This document shows positions 12,050 through 23,206 of a DNA stretch of 64,000 bases, in pieces; position 1 is the stretch's first letter; every line of letters begins with the position of its first letter. This stretch comes from Anastrepha obliqua (taxonomy: Eukaryota; Arthropoda; Insecta; Diptera; Tephritidae): positions 44,910,001 through 44,974,000 of the forward strand of contig NC_072893.1 in NCBI RefSeq assembly GCF_027943255.1, in the 5' to 3' direction. A program made the translations under genes and the position numbers. The notes below the pieces were generated by a model. The model saw only the letters and a list, made by a program, of their open reading frames with translations, ran no database searches and was not told the DNA's origin.

Positions 12050-12538
12050 AGTTAACCTATTTCGGGTCGGATCTCCTTGTGCGAAATCTCAAGGACACGC
12101 GTTCTTGAGTCGTCTCTTCGCTGACGCTTCTGCATCGCATGTCGTTTTCAATGGTATTTTTCCAGGTTTTTTGTTGGTCTGCCTGCCATTCTTTTCGCTA
12201 CCTCCATCTGCAACACCTGCCTCACTGCATGATCTTCTGGTCTTCTCATTCACATGATCTTCCAGCGTAGGGGGTTTTCCTGGAGCTTAGTGCTCCAATC
12301 ATTGCTGCCAAAAATGAAGGTATTTTGAATGTTGTCCAGCAGTGTAACGCCGCTGACCCACCTCAGCATCCGCATTTCTGCCGCGTGCTATCTTAGCTCT
12401 AGTTTACGTAGTATAGCCCAGCACTCGGATGCAAATGCCATTGCCTAATTTTTGTGGAATTTTCTTGTCGCACAGGACACCGTAGGCTGCTATCCAGCTA
12501 TGCCATCCACTATGAACTCGCCTTGTTTTATGGAATAT
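12050..12538 (-). pseudogene. LINE family C fragment, post-RT region
   Basis: Minus-strand remnant of a non-LTR retrotransposon C-terminus. The diagnostic run is SWIAAYGVLCDKKIPQKL (about 12440-12505), the block that follows the palm in a group of RTE-like elements, followed by a decayed counterpart of the LYGxECW, MRMLRWxSGVTLLD and RLRWYGH blocks down to about 12250. There are several stops and frameshifts. It abuts, head to head, an R1-like fragment starting at 12541. Element class fairly sure, exact clade not. Confidence 0.65.
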
Positions 12539-12540
12539 CA

Positions 12541-13246
12541 TGTACAATAAGGTCCATCGCTTACCAGCGAGGATTTCAAGTATCCTACCTAACATAGGTC
12601 GTCCAAAGTCAACCAGGCGAAAACTGCTGGCGAACGTAGCTACTTCAGTCCTACTGTATGAAGCCCTAGTCTGGGCAAATACGGTGAAGCTGAAGAGAAA
12701 CAGACGAAAGTTACTTTCTCTATATAGGCTAAGTGCTCTAAGGGCATGTTGCTGCTACAGAACCATATCGGATGACGCGGCGTTTGCCATAGCTGGCATG
12801 ATACCAGCGGATATACTCGCGAGCGAAATGAAGCGGTGAGAGAAGAGCAAAGACTTGTCTCACTAACAAGGTCGATGTAAGACCTCTAATAAAGGTCGAT
12901 GAACTTATAAACAGGTTCCCGAGTTAAGACCATGGCTCAAATGTAGCTTTGGTGATACAACCTATCACATGACACAGTTCTTTTCTGGGCAGGGAGGTTT
13001 TAGAAAATACCTTTAAAGTTTTGGGACGACGATGGCCCTTACTGCCCTGTGTGCATGAACATTGAGGAAGATGCAGAATATGTCAACTTCCAATGTCCGC
13101 GGTTTACGGCAGGAAGTAGACTTCCAAATGCAGCCGACATAGTTGGCTACACGATTGAATCGGAAGAAAGGTGGAAGGAAGTAGCCGCATTCGTTACAAG
13201 AACTCAGAGGGAGTTAATTGAGCAGGCTAGAGGACACAATAGATAA
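12541..13246 (+). pseudogene. R1-clade LINE fragment, C-terminal half
   Basis: Post-RT region of an R1-like non-LTR element. An open stretch at 12540-12839 reads RISSILPNIGRPKSTRRKL, then LYEALVWA, YRLSALRACCCYRTISDDAA and IAGMIPADILASEM, all typical of R1 proteins. A frameshifted middle follows, then a C-terminal cysteine/histidine region at 13049-13246 (CPVCMNIEEDAEYVNFQCPRF and the tail RTQRELIEQA). Canonical R1 elements insert into 28S rDNA, but no rDNA is visible on either side. It is a dead copy with an internal deletion around 12860-13020. Confidence 0.8.
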
Positions 13247-13329
13247 AATCGGCGAAGCTATGTAACTAACTAGCCTTGCGGAGCAAAACGTTGGATCAGT
13301 ACCGCAGAGAGAGTGGAGGAGGAGACGGA

Positions 13330-14025
13330 GTTCAAGGTTTAGTACTTAGGCGTACTGTTTTGCAAGTCCAGCACAGTAAGATAATTATGATGTAGTGGAG
13401 AAGGTTGATGGGATATAGGATGGCGCACTGCGCCAGGCTGTCGAAGAAAGGCCATCCAATGACCTTAACCGACTACCTGCCACACCTCCACAGTTACAGA
13501 GAAAGTATTCAATAGTCTACTTTTCTGAAAGGTCTCCACAGCTTTTGTAATGGGGATTAAATGGTAATGGTAAACTTAGCTTTTCTGGCACAAGCGCCGA
13601 TCGTCCAATGGCCGGGCAAACACAGGTAGGAGTTTGGAAATGAAATGGCGTGGAGTCCCCAGTAATTTCTAAGTCCTTCGTTTATTGTACTGGGGCCACA
13701 GGGTTTTTGAAATAGCACATGGAGAAATGGAACTCCATCTTTTCTGCGATTTCTGAGAAATTAATTGTGCAATTCCCCTTTTACAACAGTCAGAGGAATG
13801 CCAATCACCGGGTTGGAGATCTGTGGGACCAATTCAGTCCCCTTTCGCGCAAACTCATCAGAAAATTCATTTCTATCTGTGCTCCTGTGTTCTGAAACCC
13901 AGATCAGAGAAATGTTACCTAGACACCAAAGACATTTGTTCACCTCTTTACACGAATTGACCACTTTGGATCTGCGCCATGGCGTTGTCAGCGCCTTGAT
14001 TGAGGCTTGGCTATTGGAAAACATT
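13330..14025 (-). pseudogene. I-group LINE: RNase H and 3' region
   Basis: On the minus strand the open part (14024-13761) reads FSNSQASIKALTTPWRRSK, an RNase H block with the second acidic residue changed (D to N). ISLIWVSEHRSTDRNEFSDE then corresponds to WVPGHxxIxGNEIADE, followed by the linker PVIGIPLTVVKGELHN. Downstream to 13330 lie the Trp/Gln-rich spacer, a degenerate cysteine region and the 3' UTR, all shifted in frame. The DNA at 13590-13690 matches the minus-strand host LINE at 45240-45340 closely. Same family as 15.6-16.6 kb. Confidence 0.8.
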
Positions 14026-15639
14026 TTAATATTTCCTCATTCCCACGTTTCCTAAGCAAATTCTTAATATGTTTTTGTTCTTATTTTCAAAATAGCCAAA
14101 TTAATTATACTTTATTATTGTAATTTGCCAAACTGCTGGTTTCAATTCGCTTCTGTTAAAACAACTTTTCCGTAACATTCAATTCTTAATGCAAAAACGC
14201 AAAAAAAAAAAAAACATTTCTGCCCACGGTTGAGTGACAGCTACATTAACGTGAACGCTGATTGACGACTTTATACTTAGCACATCTGATTGCACTCATT
14301 ATTCCAAACGATGATTAAGTAGTAGAGACAGTTGGCATGAAGAAGCCTCTCATTGGCTATCCAACTATTGATTGACTGATTGGACGAGTGAACGACTGAA
14401 TGAATTATTGCATTGTTCGTTGGTTTAAGTTTTTGTTGTTGGCTTTTTTACTTCAATTATAAATTGACGATTGTCTGCTGCAGGTATTGGATTTTTGTAA
14501 CAAATTATTACTACCGCTAAACTGAATTTTTGTTCTTGTTTTTGCATATTTGTTAGCAGCAACATCCTTTGTGGATAGGGTGAATAGTGAATGCGAAAAA
14601 TTTGCAAACTTTTTAATGAACCCTTCAATTTATGAAGTGGCGAGTGGCGCATAGATTGCAGTGCAGCGCAGTGCAGCAGTGTGTAATGCTTGTATACTAG
14701 AACAAAAAACAAAAGAAAAAATAAAAGTATCAAATACAACAACAAAACAACTCTATGTTATAGTCCTACTGCATTTGGCATCTGTTTGGTAGTGAAGAGC
14801 TACCCTGGAAGTATACCACAAAATTCATAGCCTATTCATAATTTGCGCTCTTAGGTTTTTAGTTGTTCTCTCTCTCGTTGCAGTAATTTAATTTGCTTTA
14901 CACATTTTGTCAACACCTCACCGTCCCTTAACAGTTTGTTTACATTTTACTACAATAATTTTTTGTTGTATTGCTTTTTAAATTACTTCATCAGTGATTT
15001 ATGTAGGTGTGTGTGTGTGGTATGGGCACTTAGCCTCACCCACACACATACATTTCGCATTCGCTACATATTATTTATGGTACTGCAAACAACTCTAATT
15101 TCATTCTCTACATTTCAACGACTTTTGCCAACACACAAACCTGGCTTTAGTTTTCTGTGGGTTATCATTAAAAGTTTCCCAATGATTTAGAATATTTTTC
15201 ATTGAATGCAACTTGTGGATTTGTGGAGTATAGTAAGTTGAAAAATTTGTGCGGTTACGAGTATGGATGGCTAGCGGAAGTGCGGAGCTGAAAATTTTCA
15301 GAGTTGTAAGTGCGAAAATGCACTTGGAAAAACACAAAAAATATTTTTTTGTTGTTTGCGTTAAATTTGTAGGAAAGACTGGGCATAAAATCAGTTTGAT
15401 AAAAGTTGACGTAAGAATGTATTAATTTATGAATGAGTTCCAGTTTATAGGAGTTATTTGTTTTGTGGTTTGCATACATTTACATATTTTTTTATTTTTT
15501 TTTCAATGAAAAAGTATGTGTAGAACAGCTTCTAGGTGATAGCAAAAAAATGAGGCTCATTGAATTCTTATTGAAATCAAAATAGATTTTTTTCTTTTTC
15601 TCAAAGGACATCGTAACATTTTTGGTTTCTTAGTTTTGA
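14026..15639. other. no recognised gene; short TG and CA tracts
   Basis: AT-rich interval with TG/CA tracts at 15006-15050, a poly(A) run at 14200 and imperfect GCAGTGCAGC copies near 14660. No frame shows a family motif. Possibly unique sequence. Confidence 0.45.
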
Positions 15640-16610
15640 GTTTCTCTGAATTTCGTACAGAGCTCTCTATCCGTAAGCTGGAGTTTGAGGGTCTTGCGAG
15701 CGCAATCTTTGCAAGTAGGCAGGATTAGAACGAGGTGAAAATCTGTACCGAGGCTGTTACTTCTGTCTTCACGGACGTCTCCAAGATAGAATCGGGAATC
15801 GGAGCAGGGCTTTACTATAAATCTGCCAATTTTTCCATTTTTGTTTTTCAAATTACCGAATACCGCTAGTATTTTTCATGCAAAAGTCTTCGCGATCATG
15901 CAGGTGAGTGAGAGAGATATCCACACTTATTCCGATAGTCAAGCCCCAATCAAGGCTCTGAGGGCGCCATGGTGCAGATCCAAACAAGGCAATTCCTGTA
16001 AGGAAGAGTTGAAATCTCTTGGGTGTGCAGATACGATTTCTCTGATCTAGGTTCCAGGACATATGTAAGAAAATAGAGGGAAATGCAATTGTTGATGAGC
16101 TGGCCAGGAAGTGGTCGACTGAATTGATCTCAGAGATCTTTAGCCCACTCATCGGCATCTCCCTGGCTCTTGTTAAAGGGGAAATGCGCAACTTATTTCT
16201 CAGGAAAGCGTAGAAAAGATAGAGTTCCATTTCTTCGTGTACTATTTCGAAAATTCTTTGGCCCCAGTACAAATTTCCAAATTTTTAGCTGTGTTTACCG
16301 GTCTTTCTAATTTTAGCATTTAACCCTTATTGCAGATGTTATAGGGACCTTGCAGGGAAGGAGGCTTTTGAGCACTTTCTGTGAAAATGTCCTGGTTTGG
16401 CAGCTAAACAATGAAGTTCTATGGGTATGTCTCTCTTCGACAGCCTGGGGCAGTGCGCCAATCTAACTCCCATCAATCTTCTCCATTACATCAATAGCTC
16501 TAGTTGACTGTAGATATCTACCTGTCGGAGGTCTCACTATAGTATCAAAAAGGCGCTACTTAAGGAGTACCAGTTTGTTACTTCAATCATTTCACTTACC
16601 TCTCTAGGTT
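15640..16610 (+). pseudogene. I-group LINE: RNase H to 3' end
   Basis: 5'-truncated copy. An RNase H start region with FTDVSKIESGIGAGL is at about 15770-15815. The next block (15841-16050) reads YSDSQAPIKALRAPWCRSK and ISLI. A stop follows where WVPGH is expected, and the shifted GNxxxDELARK-like run is at 16075-16110. The 3' part includes a decayed cysteine region (16335-16400) and the family 3' phrase CACTATAGTATCAAAAAGGC (about 16535-16555). Several stops make it inert. It is homologous, in the opposite orientation, to the copy at 13330-14025. Confidence 0.8.
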
Positions 16611-17400
16611 AGTTTTATCCCGGAACAAAATCCGAAAATCCGGGATTATACACGAAAAATATCCCGAAGTCCCGTTTCAAGTCAACATTCGCCACTATTA
16701 TCCTCCGCTACTAAGTGTATTTGTACGGAAGGTCTAGCATAATTCAGGCTGACTATCAGGAAAGCTTGTTCTGCGCTAAAAATACATAAACAAAATTTGT
16801 TGAATAGTTTCCAAAGTTTCAGTTATTGAAATATCGTAAATTTAAAAATTTCTGAAGGAGCCATATATAACTCCCAAGACTCAAATTTTATTTGTATTTG
16901 TTTATTTTTATTAATTGACATACTCTTTAACGAAAAACAGAAAAAAAATCAGATTCTTGCAATAACATTAAAACAAGTTGGACATGTAAACAAAAAAAAA
17001 AAAATTCTTTAAACAAACTTTAAAATCGAATACCTCGAAAATAAAATTAAAATTAAATTTTGGAAATCCTGTGATATAATAAATTTAATCAGAACTTACC
17101 TAAATACAAATGTCCTTAAGTACCTAGGACGTCTTGCTGGGTAACCTGGTAAACTACTGCCCAGATTTTAATATGTTTTATACCATTTTCTCCAGATGAC
17201 ATCACTGTGAGCCTAGCATCTGAGTGCACAACCGCTTAAACCTAACCGAACCCCAACTGCATCATTGCAGAACATATGACCAAGATGGTTTTACTGTAAC
17301 ATTCAAAAAGAAATAATTATAAAAAAATAATCATATTGTACATGAATATTACAGCATATCTGTACATTTCAAGGCAAATGTGACACATTTTCTTTTTTGT
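16611..17400. other. no recognised gene
   Basis: AT-rich DNA. A small inverted repeat (ATCCCGG ... CCGGGAT) lies at about 16618-16647. No family match. Confidence 0.45.
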
Positions 17401-17401
17401 T

Positions 17402-18057
17402 AGGCGTCCAACTACAAATTCGATGTGACCAAGGACACTTCCAAATAGTAGTCACGCACACGACCTCATTCGGTTAAGGCGGTCGCGAAATATAATGAAA
17501 AATTATTTCCCTTCCTAAAAGTGTCCAGCTTCTTGCATACGCTGATGACATCCGGTTTTACCGGTATTGAAAAGGAGTCCGCACAATTGAGTGTGGTGTC
17601 CTGTAGGGAGTCGCGGCGTTTTGAACGGCAGATCAAAGTTAACAACTACAAATTCGATGTGGTGAACGACTTCAGTTATCTTGGTTCCAGGTTTACCAGC
17701 AACAACGATGTCAGCCTTGAAATCAAGCGAAGGATAGCTTATGCCCACAGGTGCTACTTTGGGTTAAGAGCGCAATTGAGTAACAAAGTCCTCTCTCGGC
17801 GAACGAAAATTTCACTTTCACTCTACAAGACGCTCATCAGTCCAGTATTTCTCTGTGGCGCTGAAGCCTGGACAGTTAAACAATCAGTTGCAGCCGCTCT
17901 TGGAGCTTTCGAGAGGAAAGCACTTCGTAAGATTTTTAGCCGGATATAAATCCGGGTCATTCCGGTTATATAGAACCGACTGTCGTGGGAACGGGCGAAG
18001 AGGACGTCCTCGTGTCCGGTAGAAGGACCTCGCTTCTCTTGGCTTAAGGTCAGAATT
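17402..18057 (+). pseudogene. LINE family A: RT catalytic motif and C-terminal domain
   Basis: A short stray piece at 17405-17445 reads SNYKFDVTKD, resembling the block found intact further on. The main part starts with the reverse-transcriptase active-site motif, readable as QLLAYADDIRFYR at 17527-17565 in one frame. After a frameshift, the 17521-17949 frame gives NNYKFDVVNDFSYLGSRFTS, LEIKRRIAYAHRCYFGLRAQ, LSRRTKISLSLYKTLISPVF and GAEAWTVK. The closing RGRPRxRW-type motif is frameshifted near 17990-18030. It aligns block by block with the minus copy at 62.9 kb. The two Asp of YADD are present but the protein is broken. Confidence 0.85.
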
Positions 18058-18079
18058 AAAAAAGAGAAATACTTTTCGA

Positions 18080-18290
18080 GTTATTCAACAATTAACAAAG
18101 GGCGCTCGGGCGCTCCGGAGCGTTCGTATGCTGAAAAAAGGGATGCTGCACGCATGAAAGTGGCAGATAAGAGGGCTAACGATAACACTCGAGAAGGTAG
18201 AATGCTACGTAAGCAACAGCAAATCGATATTTTGGAGACTGCTATGACGACTGAAGAACTATGATATGGCCCAGGAATAGATGACACAGC
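18080..18290 (+). pseudogene. probable Kolobok-type transposase C-terminus
   Basis: The plus frame reads a charged tail, SYAEKRDAARMKVADKRAN, then EGRMLRKQQQIDILE and, after one stop, YGPGIDDTA followed by GTAAGT. A basic, Lys/Arg/Glu-rich stretch ending in a YG(P/A)G(I/M) motif is what I recall from the end of Kolobok-family transposases, which duplicate TTAA targets. Downstream (18330-18365) lies TTTAAATGCGTTTTTCTCAA, nearly the same phrase as inside the TTAA elements at 22.5 and 25.6 kb, which links the three. The catalytic domain is absent. Family call by pattern memory only; moderate confidence. Confidence 0.45.
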
Positions 18291-20071
18291 GTAAGTATTT
18301 AAATAATTCTTATAACTCTAGATAAATCGATAGCAAAACTTTAAATGCGTTTTTCTCAAAACTATGTCTTTTGAACTGTAGCTTAAAAACCGCTTGGTAG
18401 ATTTCAATAAAATTTATACTGCTTTTGAAAAACATAAAAAACTCGTGCTTGATAGAAGATTTTTTTTTGAAAATTTAGATTTTTTAAACAACTGATTGTC
18501 GCTTTTTTTCTCGAAAATCTGAAAACTATTTCCTGAGGCCGCCACATTGTTAATTTTGAAAGATTAGATCAGGCACAAGATTCACTATTAATAAAACTAA
18601 TTTCTCTTGTCCGATTGATTTTAGATGAGTCTCCAAGTATTTGTGATGATCACCGCAAGGGACTTCTGGAGAAACGGGCTCCACACAAACAGCGATAACT
18701 TTTAGAATTATAATTTTTTTTTTTTTTTTGACTAAAGTCAAGTCAAAACCTGATTATTAATGCTATGGTTTTATTTTTGTAAAATAAAGCAATTTACTAG
18801 CAAAAAAATTATTGAAAATCATCATTTTTCGGGCCTCGTACTATCCCTTCCTGTCGGGACATTATTTGGCAAGCTGTAACTCGCTAACAGGTTGTTACGA
18901 CCAAGTAAGTAAGAAACAATTTTTCTGGCAGCGTTGCCACCTGAATTTCATTACAAAAAATAGCAACTTATCACACATTTCGGTTGAATATTAACATACA
19001 GGTATTGACTGAAAAGTGTTTAAGCAAACTTTAATAAAAAAATTGTCAATCTGTTGCTGTCTCTCACATTTTCTTCGGATTAAAAAATACATTACAAATA
19101 TATATTAATAAAAAAAATACTTGTTTCTCAAAGTGTGTTGGCCTGTAGTTATTGGAATGTATTCAATGTTGTGAATTTTAGCAATTTGTGAGTATTTTCC
19201 GTATCAAATACATAGAATAGAAATAGAAACAAGTTAACTAACAAGTTGTAACAAAAACTCTCCAGAGCCCTATTTCAACAACTACAAACAAACAACCGGA
19301 CAAGCAACAACAGAGCAATGCAAATGCTACGCACCAGAGTTGAATGCAGCAAAGTATGCAAGTGCAATGTGTTGCATGGGGCAAGTAAGTGCCAATGAAT
19401 ATATTTGCACATATGAATGAAAAAAAACAAAAAAAATACGCTGCACGGAATATCTGAGCTTGTGAAATGAATTTCGAGTTTAGGACTGGTACGATTTGGA
19501 CAACTAAGAACCACTCCACTAGAGTAGACTAGCGACAACTACAAAGCCTCGCCGCAAGCCTCAGGAGGTGTGTGAAATGTGTAGTACAGGCTGTGGGCTC
19601 AACATTTCACTTGCCATAGAAAGCCTGCAGATGTCTTCCAGTATCTTCTTGTCTATTTGGTTGGTACTCCGAGACTATTAGTTTTGGTACCTTTTGACAT
19701 ATTTCATTTTCACATTTGTGATTGTAAGGTGGATGCCAACTTTTATTATATTTGTGCTGAAAACAATTCAGCTATTAACAAATTACAATTTTGTTTTCGA
19801 TCAACAATTTGCGAAAGTTTTCCTAATTTATTCTCGTTTCTGATTACGAGTGGTAGGTATTAAAAAAAATTTACAAAAATGAGTAGCAGTAAACCAAAAA
19901 CTACAAGAACAACATATTTGGCTACTGCTGTTGGTCGCTAGAGTGACAAAATTTCTAAATGTATAAATCTATAAGAGCAATTTAAGAAAAATTTACTGTT
20001 TAGAGACTAAATAAATCGAGATAAATCAAATCTACTGCCGCCATCTGTTCAATGTGCTCTGAGTAATGATT
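18291..20071. other. AT-rich DNA, first part resembling TTAA-element interior
   Basis: 18300-18560 shares the GCGTTTTTCTCAAAACTAT phrase and general layout with the elements at 22473 and 25563, so it may be the untranslated 3' end of the same family. From about 18800 to 20071 nothing is recognised; ORFs at 19238-19538 and 19657-19863 lack motifs. Confidence 0.4.
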
Positions 20072-20073
20072 TA

Positions 20074-20975
20074 CAGGGTGGGCCATATAGCGTTTGCTTT
20101 TTGAACCACCTATTTTTTTGAGAATGGTAATTAACACAAATGAAATGTCGAATGTGTTCATAATTTACTTAAAGGTTTGACATTTACGAAATGGGACGCT
20201 ATACGGTTGAACAAAATTGGGAAATATTGAAAACTTATTTCCAAAGTGGTGAGTCTTCTTCTTCCTTTCTGATGAAGCTCATTTTCACATCGGTGGCTAC
20301 GTCAATAAGCAAAATTGTCGGATTTGGGGCTCAGAAAATCCACACGTTACTGTAGAGAAGCAAATGCATCCACAACGAGTCACTGTTTGGTGCGGTTTTT
20401 GGTCTGGCGGCATCATCGGGCCATTTTTTTCGAAAATGAGCGAGGAGCCGCGGTTACAGTAAATGGCGAGCGTTACTGTGACATGCTCAACGAGTTTTTG
20501 TTTCCAAAAATTGAAGAGGATGACATGGACGACATTTGGTTTCAACAGGACGGTGCAACTTGTCACACTGCCAAAGTTACACTCGAACTTTTGGCTACCG
20601 TTTTTGAAAACCGAATAATCAGCCGAAATTCCGATATCAATTGGCCGCCTCGGAGCTGTGATTTAGGCCTGTTGGACTATTTTTTGTGGGGAGCCGTTAA
20701 GGACAAATGCTATGCGAACTATCCAGAGACGATTGATGTTTAAAACACGAAATCGAAGTTGCCATTCATGAAATTGGAGCCCAAACAATCGAAAATGTGC
20801 TTAAAAATTAGGTTGATCGAATGGCCTACTGTAAAGCCAGTCGTGACAGTCATTTGAACGATATTATTTTTCATTCATAAATGACAATGTTCAATCTTCA
20901 AAATAAAAAAAAAAAAGTTTGAAAAAATTTTTTTTATAGCCGATTCAAAAAGCAAATTTTACATGGCCCAATCAA
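20074..20975 (+). mobile_element. DD41D (rosa-type) mariner, deletion derivative, about 0.9 kb
   Basis: The left TIR CAGGGTGGGCCATATAGCG starts right after TA (20072-20073). The right end is a degraded counterpart (TTTTTGAATCGG ... GGCCATG on the reverse strand, about 20935-20975). A second member of the same subfamily lies on the minus strand at 50990-51805. Both lack most of the DNA-binding domain at the same place. Confidence 0.82.
20191..20880 (+). pseudogene. DD41D transposase without helix-turn-helix block
   Basis: Start at ATG 20191 (MGRYTVEQNWEILKTYFQSG). After GES the sequence passes directly to SFLSDEAHFHIGGYVNKQNC (20262-20315), which holds Asp 1, so roughly 100 residues of the DNA-binding region are missing. 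Asp 2 is in WFQQDGATCH (20538-20567). Asp 3 is in DLGLLDYFLWG, 41 residues after Asp 2, the spacing that defines the rosa/DD41D group. A frameshift near 20425 and a stop at 20741 break the chain; the tail to about 20880 is readable in another frame. Catalytic residues all remain. Confidence 0.85.
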
Positions 20976-22468
20976 AGCATAGAAAAGAGTCTGCTGCGAC
21001 ATCACAGACCCAGAAATGCCACTTTTTGTTATGGGAGGCCCAATATTTAATCTAAGAATGATAATGATGGCGCAAAATTAATCGTCCAATTTGGTTTTTG
21101 AATAACTCTTTCACTTGACCCGCCTTTTTTAAATCATTTTTCATATACTTGGGTAGTAAATTAAATTTAGGAATCTAGTGGGCAACTCAAATCGTTAGCT
21201 ATAAGAGAAATATGTGAAAGTAACGTTCAAAGTCGAAAAGGCCTGCCTGGGCAGAGCCGGGTTTCCGACGGAGGGCTAAACAAAATAATCATTTTGAGTG
21301 ATAGAAATCTTTATTTAGAACTTTATTCGCTCCATTGCTTGTCTGTTTGCATACTGAAGCTGTTTAGTTTACCAGCTCAAATGTGATTGACGTGCGACGC
21401 CATTTGCAAAAATTATAAATTTTGCTATAAGGTGATTAATTTTGAGCCATCTTGTTAAATCGCTGAAAGTCCTTCAGGTTGAAAGAAATGTTGTTTTTCG
21501 TAAATCTAATTACCATTTATTAAATTTTTTGAACGGGCAGAAAACTAAAAAAAAGTCTTTCTTCACATTTTGGTAGTCTTTCGTGTTCCATTTTTTATTT
21601 TAATAACATGCAAATGGGTTAATTGTAGTGGCGTCATTTAAGTAGAGTTAAAAAATTAGAATTTCTTAGTTATTAAGTTTTTTATCTATTTGATTGTTTT
21701 CATGTTATTTAAATTCAAATGTGATCAGAAAAAAATAACAAAAAAAAACATTGAAAAATTAAAAAAAAAAATAAAAATAAAAAAATCGAAATTTTTGATG
21801 TCTTTTTTAAGTCTCAAATTTTGAAAATTTATATTAAAAAAATTTAAGAAAGCAAACTAAAAATGTTTGATGTATTTTTTCTCCTCTTTGTTTTTTTTTA
21901 TTTTTCGAGTCACGTTTAATTTTGATCTGATTTGAACTATAAAATTTGTAAATTGGAGGAGGAAAGATATAAAAATTAAAAGTTAATTGGTAAGGTAGGT
22001 TGGTTGATATGGTAGAACATTAGCGTACTATTAAGTAAATTTCTAGGCTCAACTATATGGACGAGAAAAAAATTTGAAATATTAAACAAAAAAATTTTTT
22101 TTTTTCATACGTTGTTAATTTCTTTCTGACCCATTTAAGTTTTAATAAATTATAAGCTATCAAAGAAGAGGAAATAGAGGCAAAAAAGGTAAACCTCCGA
22201 TGATTGGATGGCGTTGATCGTGGCTGTTGATCGAACTGGAAATAAATTTTTCAGCAAGCTAAGACCCGGACCTAATTGTTGAGCTAAAAATGATGATGCG
22301 GATAAGCTATTAAATTTGTAAATTCAAGTGGAGTCTTTTACGTCAAGTTAACATTTTTTATTTATTTAATTGATTATATATTATTACACTTAAATCTGAA
22401 TAAAAAATAGTAAAAACCAAATATTGAAGAATTATTATAAAAACAAAAAATTTGAATTTTTTTAATTT
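20976..22468. other. no recognised gene; AT-rich
   Basis: A/T-dominated sequence with homopolymer runs; no family motif or useful frame. Confidence 0.5.
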
Positions 22469-22472
22469 TTAA

Positions 22473-23202
22473 GGGGACAGATACCTGTAAAATTTCGAAA
22501 AAACATTTTTTTTCATAAAATGTTAATATAATCCTTTAAGAATATGTCAAAAAAATTTTGGAACGTAAATTTAAGTATTTCTTATATTATAGATCGTCAA
22601 CCGTGACGACTCTATTCTTTGTGTTCGAGCGCTGGGAGAGGTATAGTTACGTTGTATTCAAACTTTAGACGCGTTTTTCTCAAAACTATATTTTTCGAAT
22701 TGGCGTCACGATGACTCGAAAAGTTATTCACCGATTTACCTGAATTTTTGCACACATCCTTTTTATGACATTACTTTCTATGTGAATTTAAAGTTTTCGA
22801 AAATTTTTGGAAAAATAATTTTTTCGAAGCAAAAATAGTGGGGAAATTCGGCCATAAATTCATTTTTTTTTTAAAGCATTTCATTCCGCGAATATTTTTT
22901 TTCCATTTTTGTTTAATTCATGCAGAAATTATGACATTAATAAACAAAAAACTTTTTGGTTTTTTGTGTTCAGGTCACTGACGCCGCTGCTACAATGCCC
23001 GCCGATTGAGAAGCCCCGCTGCGACCTTCCTGGAAGAATTGAGTGTACATCCGCCATTTTAAATGATTAAAAAAAATGTTTATATTATTGTAATGAATAA
23101 ATAAACTGTATGCCAATTTTGAAAAAGTATATTGACTTCTTCATTTTAAATAATTTTAATGAAAATCAGGAAAAATATGGCCCTTTAAAGGTATCTGTCC
23201 CC
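22473..23202 (+). mobile_element. TTAA-flanked non-autonomous element, copy 1 (about 730 bp)
   Basis: Begins GGGGACAGATACCTGTAAA and ends with the inverted form (reverse complement GGGGACAGATACCTTTAAA). TTAA occurs immediately outside both ends (22469-22472, 23203-23206), the target duplication used by piggyBac and Kolobok elements. There is no coding capacity. The interior carries ACGCGTTTTTCTCAAAACTA (22668-22687), shared with the DNA beyond the Kolobok-like protein end at 18.3 kb. The copy at 25563-26312 is nearly the same sequence in the opposite orientation. Confidence 0.88.
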
Positions 23203-23206
23203 TTAA

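Noticed and set aside
11952..12257. 101-codon plus-strand ORF
   Set aside because: Its second half is antisense to the minus-strand LINE fragment at 12.1-12.5 kb; the first half has no motif.
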